The notes under the pieces are model-generated. The model had not been told where the DNA came from. It made no database searches and was given only the letters and a program-made list of their open reading frames with translations. From NCBI RefSeq assembly GCF_000764305.2, contig NW_025934948.1, positions 124,001 to 188,000 on the forward strand: a DNA stretch of 64,000 nucleotides, given 5' to 3'. This document shows, in pieces, positions 49,701-58,700 of this stretch; the stretch's first letter is position 1; every line of letters begins with the position of its first letter. The position numbers were made by a program, and so were the translations under genes. Source of the DNA: Hyalella azteca. Lineage: Eukaryota; Arthropoda; Malacostraca; Amphipoda; Hyalellidae.

Positions 49701-52700
49701 CCGTCACTTGTGAGTACTTCAGATGCTCAGTGTACCACATGCACCCACAATTATATTCAAATGATAGCCACTTCTATTCATTTCATTTATCATGGAACTT
49801 GAGCTGCATATATTTCAATATATCTCGCTTACTTTAATCGGACTATTTATTCAGGCTGTGAGATAGGATATTACTTATAATCTCCCTGTGCAAAATTATG
49901 ATTTAAGATTTCCGCAATACGAAATGAACAAAAATTAAATGGTTAGAACACTTGCACTAGCAACTGCCTGTGCTGTTGCCAGAATGAACAAAATTAAATA
50001 GCTAGAACTCTTGCATTAGAAACTTCTGTACTGTTGCCAGAATAAACAAAATTAAATGGTTAGAAGACTTGCATTAGCAACTGCCTGTGTTGTTGCCAGA
50101 CGTGCCCAGCGCGACGCTGCAGGTGTTGGGTGCGCGGGACGGCGCTGTGGGAGGCTCGCGCTTCCATACCGGCGACACCGCGACGCTCGAGTGCCGAGCT
50201 GAGGCCAACCCTCCATCTTACACCGTTGCTCTTCTCAAAAATGTGACTTATATTTAAATTTATCAGTGTAGTTTTCCTAAAAAATTTTCAATACTTTTCA
50301 GTCGAAATGCATTCGTTAGTCGCATTTCCTTTGAATTAATAGAAACTTCACGAATTCAGTTTTTATGTCGCTCAAACTAAAGTGAGTTGCTGCTCTGTCA
50401 GCTTCGTCTTCTAATGCACTGAAATTATTCGACCTTAACCAATTGAGTTTTTTTTTAAATTTATAGCTTTAAAATATCATGAGCTTCGTGTTTGTAATAC
50501 GCCAATTATGAGAATAGTGGCCAGTTTCTGGCCCGGCGAAAGTGGTGAAGACTTTTCAGTGCTTCAATCATTCAACAAAGATGCACTTCCTACCACAATG
50601 ATGTCAGTCCAATGACGTGATAATACTATGGATAAAGTACAATAAGTTTATTCAATACTAAATAAATGGCAGTTTTGCTTTCTACTCGACTAAGCCCTAC
50701 CCTGATGCTTCATTTGCATCGAGCTTCAGTAGCTAGCGCCTTTTGGTTACAGACTCTGTATGCATCGCCCACTCTTAATCGAGTTGAATGTTTTCAAAGA
50801 TCAAAATTATTTAAATATCCAGAGGAACTAGCGAATCTAACGCAAGTTTATGTATGATAATATATTCAAAATGCAATTATGAAAATATAGTATTTTTCAC
50901 TGAGATTAAATTAAATTCATGCGTCTTCAGGAAAGTTCTGCCCCTCCAGTTGCCCCCTTTTAATCCCAGTTCTATTCGGCGTTCAGTGATATCAGCCTTT
51001 TTCAAGTAAAATCTAAAAATCATCCCCTGCTAGCCAATATTTGACACATGAATAAACGAGATGTGAAAAGGGAGCGTAACTTGGAGCAAAGCTGACCGAT
51101 TTTATTATTTTTCTGTCCATGGTGCCACCCAAACTAATATCCGCCACCAATAAAATGAACGAAAGTTTTTGGTAACCTTCTAACCAGTGTATAGCGTATT
51201 GCCTACGCAAACCCGATGATATTTTTCCTTAAAAATTCGAAGAATTTTGCCCTGAGCTCACATTGTTATTGGTGGGCCTTTTGGTTGTTGTCCAAATCAT
51301 ACCTGACGTTGGTCAGTCGCGAATTTTTCGCCTCAAAATAATCGTTATCCACAAATCTAATTTGAATGCAGCGAAACTCAATTGACTCACGCGAATTAAA
51401 AGAAAAACGCTTCCAACAACAAACTACGGCAATAAACTACGGTAACAAACTTTGGTAACAAACTACGGTATCAATATATGGTAACAAACTACGGTAATAA
51501 ACTGCGGTAACAAATTACGGTAACAAACTTCGGTAACAAACTTCGGTAACAAACTACTGCATAGCTAGAACATGAAGACTATTTTAACAGCTATAATTAT
51601 TTCTACCTCAAGTCCATGTGCCGTTAGACATTTACTTTCACAAAAAAAAATATTCTGAACAATGTAGCTCGTCATGAGATGAAGAACTACTGTTTAAAGG
51701 ATTTTGGACAACAAATCAAGTTGTCATCATATTGCACGTAACAAGGACGGTTATCGTGAGAATTATAAAAAATTAAATCATCAAAAGGCATTCCTATTAT
51801 TTATACTTTTAAGGTTCGTTGCTTACACGATTCCTTTACGATAATCATTAATTAAGTTCCATATTTATGTAAGACTTTTGTAATATAATATAAGGTGGTC
51901 CAAACTAAATGTAAAGACAAACCACTCACTAGTTCAGGCCACAACCACGCAAGAGTTGAAAAGAAGCATAGGAGTGCCGCGTTTCTTCTCTAAATTCCCG
52001 AGGTCTTCCATTCAGAAGGTCTGCTCATACGTCCGAGTTTATTACAATATTAAATCTCTCCGCGCGCTTGCCGTTGCGGGACTATTTTCAGGAAATGGCT
52101 GTGCTCTCGAGAGAGCAATACCTCCCGGAAATGAATTGTTGTTTATGCCTAAAAATGTTGGCTCCTTTTCGGGTTTATTCTTAAATTTACGAGCTCACTA
52201 TCACGTCAATGAAGCGGGACATTTTAGCAGGAGCATCAATTGTGGCATCTCATGCATTTATTCCGTCATTGGCGCAGTTTTTTCGTGTCTCGTGGGAGAT
52301 GAGAAAAATTTTTGTCGAACACTTTGCTTCTAAGAAGAATTTGGACCTGTTGACACGCCATGAATTTCTACATCTGAATGATTTTCTGACGTCGCAAATT
52401 TTCAGTTTTTCCAGTTTTTCCAGTATTAATTTTCCAGTATTAAAATTTCAGTTTTTCCAGTATTATTTACAATGTTTTTCATCATAGTGCATCGATCACT
52501 ATTATTACATCTTTATTTCGTTAATCATATTAGTTGTATGATGAATGAACAGCCTAAAATATTTTGAAGGTTCGCGTAGTCAATATATATTAAAATGTCT
52601 AAAAGCAACGAGCAGATTTCAAAAACAGATTATATGTTCAGTGCAATTAAACGAATAAATTGTCATTGCAGCACTCGAAGCAACAATGAACGTAATATGC

Positions 52701-55700
52701 GTCAAATGAAACGCTATTTGATTGAAGAGATGATAGTGGCATCGGTAAGTCTAGAACTTGCGAACCCATACATTTAATAAAGAAATTTCGCCTCTGAGCC
52801 GGTCTTTTTTCTCCCCATGAAAGAACTAAGTTCATATTATTAAAGTAACCATACGTTGTCAACCATGTTTTGTCAACGTCACTAATAAGCTATTAAACAT
52901 ACTTTTATAGGGGCGCGCCGTAGCGAGGGCGGAAGGCATCGTAGCAGAAGGCAACAAGATCCTGCTGATGAACTTGACAGATTCTGATGCTGGACTCTAC
53001 ACGTGTGTGGCCTCAAACTCCGTCGGGGATGGTCAGAGCAACGCCGTACCTCTGCATGTGGACTGTAAGTCTGTACCTTCCATATTGTCATTAGAATAAC
53101 TGAAATTACGAGAATTAATAATATAATGAGTGTAAAGTGATGTAAGCGGAGCGTTGTTTAAGCCTTGCATCCGGAATTTTGTTCGCATTTACATAGCACT
53201 GCACGATATAATTGTCTGTAAACTCTGTATACTCACTGAATGTTTTTACACGCATTATTTCCAACTCATAGAATGAGAGATAAGCCATTTTTACTCAATC
53301 GTTGATGTTGAAAGTAATGCATTTGCGTTGTGAATGCAAACTATATTTTCTCAATATCTACAGGCAATAAATATTCAGAGCGTAGATTGCAGTGTCAATT
53401 TTTTATTCGGACCATAGCGGCTTAAATCTGCAGTGTCTTTTGCTTCAGTTCTGCTAGAGGAACTGGTGCAGTGGTAATTAAATTTATGTACTATCATTTG
53501 TATTCCTAGTTCGGAAGAAATTGATAGGAAAAAAATACCTCGAGTGAAACCCTAAATCATGGAAGCAGTTCAGTTTGCCTTCAATCCGAGCTCAGAGTAC
53601 AGATCATCAATCAGCAAACTTGAACTTTGAATTTCCGAGAACAAGAGCATGACTCCGTAAAATTAGCATTGGGATGGTAACTTTTTTAATGAAAATCACA
53701 AAAACACTTCAGCCGCAGAGAAATCTGAAATTGAGTATATTCTGCCCGAATTCAATAGCCGTTTAATGATGATAATCCATAAAAATGTTTAATGTATGCA
53801 GAGAAGATAAAATTTTAAGGAGGATAATTTTTGTTTCAGCAATAGCAAAATTACAAAACCGAAATACTAGCATTTTTGTATCGATCTAAATAGAATGCCA
53901 AGCAATCATCTAAGAGTTCAGAAGAATGTTAATGGTGCTGAAATTACTGCAGAAGCACCATTACTTATTGTTAACATTGACGTTATTAACATTATTAGAA
54001 ATATGGCCCTTATTAACATCAACGTTATTAAAATTATTAGAAATATGGCCCTTATTAACATTGACGCTAATAAAATTAATAAAAATATGGCCCTTGTTGA
54101 CATTAACGTAATTGAAATAATTAGGAATATGGCACTTTTTAACATTGACGTTATTAAAACTAATAAAAATATGGCCCTTGTCAACATTGAGCAGACGTGC
54201 CGCACTGCCGGACGTCGGACGTGCAGGAAGTGATGGCGCTGCCTGGGGAGACCGTCGAGCTCGCGTGCCACGTGGCCGCCTCGCCCTCACTCGCTCTCAC
54301 GTACGACTGGTGGACCACAGAGACCGCGCGCACCGGGACTGTGAGTTTATTTATTTAGTAATACTCTTAACTTGCAATATAAGTAATATGTGCTTGACAA
54401 CAAACAAATGATGTTATTAACATTTTTGCAGTGAAAGATATGTGCCAGACACCAAACTCCAACTTTATCGACCCGTATAGGACAGCCCCGTGCAAGAGCG
54501 CAAATTAATAATTCCGATACCGTTAATCCTTACCGCTTAGTGATATAAGCATCAGATAAACACTTAATTATAAATAGATCCCATTGCGCAAATTTTTCTT
54601 GTAATTCCCGTTGCTTCTTATCCTACGTGCAGATGATGAAAGGCCGAAGCAATATGTCGTTTGTATATTGATTGACTCGTGCAATCAGACAATCTAGCAT
54701 CAAACTGGCAGTAACGATGCAGATGCATGAGCTAAAAATTTAACTCATTATGATCTCAAATTTTTTGATTAGTCTAAAAATAAGATCTTAGTGTTAAGAC
54801 ACCAGCAACAGCAACCCTTAGCAAGGCCAACACAATATATTTTCACGGAATAACAATGTACTAGGCATCAGAAAAATAATTATAAGCTGACTAGATTTAT
54901 AATTTACATATTAATTATTCCATTTATTGAAACTACGCTTATATATAGATGACTGTACAAAAATTCTGGAATAACTTACCTTTACACTCGTCGTCACTTA
55001 ATCTGGTAAGATTCTCTGATATTATCAAATCATTCATTAGGATTATTGTTTTTATAATCAGATGTCTTTATGAAGATTATTTATTCTTATCATATTTCTG
55101 AATGTGATGAATTTAATAGAAGTTGGAAAGTTGTTCAGCATCGTTATCATGCGATGCATTTGGCTACTTATTTTTACCTTTCTTTAATCCCTGATCCTCC
55201 TATACCATATTTGCAGATTACTCGCCAGAAAATCCACCACCAAGACTCGGGCCTATTTTCGACCGGTTGGTTCACAATCAGCAACCATTCGTATTCGTCG
55301 CTCTCGGCGCGAATCAGAGATGTTCTCAAAAAAGAGCGTGAGCCGCAGCAGCAGAAGGACGCTATTAGTTCTCCTGACACGTTCCCCGGAGAATACCTTG
55401 ATTTGAGGCCTCCAGGTTACAAGGAGAGCTACAAGCATCAACAGCCAGCTAGGCAGGCTGCCGTCAATCAAATGTTGGCCGAGACCAACAGTAAATCGAA
55501 GAGAGATGGCTGGGAGACGGTGCTGGAAAACTTGCGATATCAGGGCGATACTCGTCCAAATTCCCACGCGTTTCAAATCAGCGATTTGAGCGACATCGAA
55601 GATTTCGACGATGAATTAATGTGGGCAACGTTAGCAAAACAAGTTTTAACTCGGGAAAATAGAATGGCAGATTTCATTGGGCATAAAATAGAAAATATTT

Positions 55701-58700
55701 TCCCAAAACAATCCAGCTTCCTGAACAAGTCAGGTCAGCCACACGAGCGGAAAGCTCGGTCAGCAGTGAACGGCCCGTCAACAACAGCTATTGATGACAA
55801 GGCTGGTCATACACTTAAGCCCAAGACTTCATCCGAGAGAGCAGATTTTATCAAGAATAAAACTACCGTCATTCCGAAATATGCCGAAGCAAAAGAGCAA
55901 TCTCTTATTCAAAAATTGAATCACATACATATGACGAGAAAATACTCGACCTCTATAGCATCTGTAAGTGAGATGAATCACGCACAGGGGAATGGAAATT
56001 TTCGTGTTTTTCTTAATGCTAGCCAAAAACTTCTCGGTGTCACAAGAAAAAAGTTGAAAAATATAATGAATTATATAGAAGAATACGACCAGAATTATGC
56101 GTCTCACAATAAAGATGTCGTGTTAGAAAGAGATCTTTCACATGAACTATTGGAAAGAACGTTGAAACGGTTAATAACAAATGAGAGTACCTCAGACGAG
56201 CAATTATTGTTGAAGCGACGCAATCATCGCGTCAAGAGGCGAGATGATGAGTCAGCAGAACAGCACAGAGTCGAGTGCTGGGCCAGCAATTCTGTTGGAG
56301 CGTCTTCACAACCTTGCGTCTTCCTCATTCACAAAGTCGGTGAGTGAAATCCGTGAGGTCCCAGTTTTAAATCAGTGTATTTTTACCTTCAAATGAAGGT
56401 TATTTTTCCGTTATTGCAAATTTTACGTTTCATCAGGGGGTCTTATTAATTTCTTTTCAATCAGGAATTGAATCAATTTAATTTTCCAAAATGGAAGCGA
56501 TTACAATACAAAACGATGTATCCAACAAGGTTGCCTAAAACGAGTCAGAATTAATTTGTTCACTCACGTGTCGGCAGTAACACTTCTTTTCGACTATTTC
56601 TTAGCAGCTCTTTGATATTTTTAATGTCCAAAGATATTTCCCATGAACAATTTCAGATAGAAAATTTAGGATTGTTAAGGGCTGAATTGTTCCTCACTTC
56701 AGTGCCACCATCAGCAGTGACGCACTGCACCACGAGTGACGTGACCGCGTTCTCTGCGCTGGTCAGTTGCACAGCCGGCAACTCCGGAGGTCTACAACTC
56801 AAGTTCATTATCGAGGTGACGCTCGACCACCAATGTAATATATAACTCAGATTTTCCTTAGAATATCATCAAGAATATTACACATGAAAATTTAACTTGC
56901 ACAGTATCAACTTTGAGGAGCGGTATCAACGGCCGAAAATGAGCATTGTAAATATCTTGGAATGGTCAACCTACAATGACCCCTCTAAATACGAAGGCAA
57001 TGAAATACCTTTCAACAGCATTTTATTCTTGTCAAATTAATGTAACTATTAACTTATAAATTTAAAATTGTCTTTAAATGAATATTTATGTCAGGTCGAT
57101 CATAATTGGATGGTGTTGCAGCAACGAAAATAATTCAACAGCTTCTCAACAGATTCGAGCAAGCATAGTTTTACATTACAAAACTTCTTTGAGTATCATT
57201 GGTAATCATTGAAATTGAACACAAATTACTTAAAGTGATTGCTGAATAAACCAAGAAGAATGTCTTCCTATGTGAGAACATTTGTTGTCGACAGAAGATA
57301 TCGAGCGAACAAAAAAGTTGCAATTAACGGAGGGGATGCCCATCTGACTTGACAGTCTAATAAGCAGCAATTATGGCGTCCTAAGAGAATCTATTCATGC
57401 ACTAAATCCTCGATAAAACCCTTTGTTAAAAACTCAGCATATTTCTCGGTTATGTGTATCTATAAGCATATGCGCTAGAAAGGCTATAAACCGAGTCAAG
57501 ATTAATGTGAACGCCACAAATCCTAATTATTTGATCCTAAAAAATTTAAATGTTGAATAATTCACTGGCTGGCAATATCGAAACTCGAGTAACTCAACTC
57601 GAGCGAACATATGGCACAAGTTATTAACGAATTTGCATACTGTACCTATTTTTCATTGAGAAATCCCAATGAGACATATTTTTCTTCTTCAAAACTCTAA
57701 CACTAGTGATTCAAACCAGGCGTTTCATCCACCCCTGCCATCAGTATAATATCAAGAAGATAATAACCATGCAATGTTTAATTCATCCTAAAAAGGATAA
57801 ATCAATCCAGACGATGCAATACGTGACTGTTGCCACTCAGGTGCGTGAGAGCGACAGCAATGAGCTGAAGTATCAGGCTACTTGGCACGAACCTGTTTTT
57901 CCGCTGGAGAACCTGAAGCCCGAGATGAATTATACGGTACAAATTCGGGCGATGCACGACAAGGGTAAAAGCAAAGCCAGCACTCTCGTCCTCACCACCA
58001 AGCCCAGACCGCCGCAACAGGATATTGCTCCAGAAACCGTGCGAGCAAACCGTAAGTTAATCATACTGTAATCTCGCCAATTTATAAATTTACATGAATT
58101 TGAATTAAGTTTGAATGTGCACGAGTAAAAAAATTTTTCGCCCGACGAAAGAGTTAGTCTTTTAATGAGAGATCCATGCTCATTAACAATATCAAAATGT
58201 TATAAATTCTACTATCGGAAATACATGTGTTCATGGCAGAGTTGAATTAAATTTTCGTCTTTCATATAATTTCGTCTTTCAGTGGAGCAAGGTTCCGCAC
58301 AGAATTCGCCACCTCTCCCCTCTTCAAGCGGGACCACATCAAGCGTTAGTGTCGCTGTTGCGCTCGTCGTAGGAGGGGTTGTCATTGCCGCCATACTTGT
58401 GGCCGCGGTCGTGCGATGCCGGTCAATCCTAGCGGCATCGAAAGGCCTTCCTACAACGATTAGAGCTGAGGGAAAACGAGCAGAGGTGGAACCCAATGAC
58501 CTCAACCTCCAAAACTGCGAGGTCATCGAGGACTGTTCCAGTGACAGCTTCGTCGCAAGAGGTCGCGATGGCAAGCAAGACAAAGACCACGCGGCATCCC
58601 GGGAATCTTTACTGAGCGCGAGAGATGGCACGGAGATATCGACCGAATACTCGCCTGTACTCCAGAAGAATCCGAGTAAGTTTTTAAGTATACGTTCTAA

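Larger units (their letters stand above)
50243..52910 (+). other. side-like: Intron within Ig4 (phase 0)
   Basis: Contains the 13-bp array at 51.4 kb and a TTTTCCAGT repeat at 52.4 kb. A GC-richer frame at 51956-52333 is not supported as coding. Confidence 0.7.

Noticed and set aside
53895..54290. Overlapping frames of about 60-117 codons on both strands
   Set aside because: They arise from the 42-bp minisatellite, whose length is a multiple of three; none is in the Ig5 frame and none has a motif.
58212..58631. 139-codon minus-strand frame
   Set aside because: Shadow of the transmembrane exon on the opposite strand.
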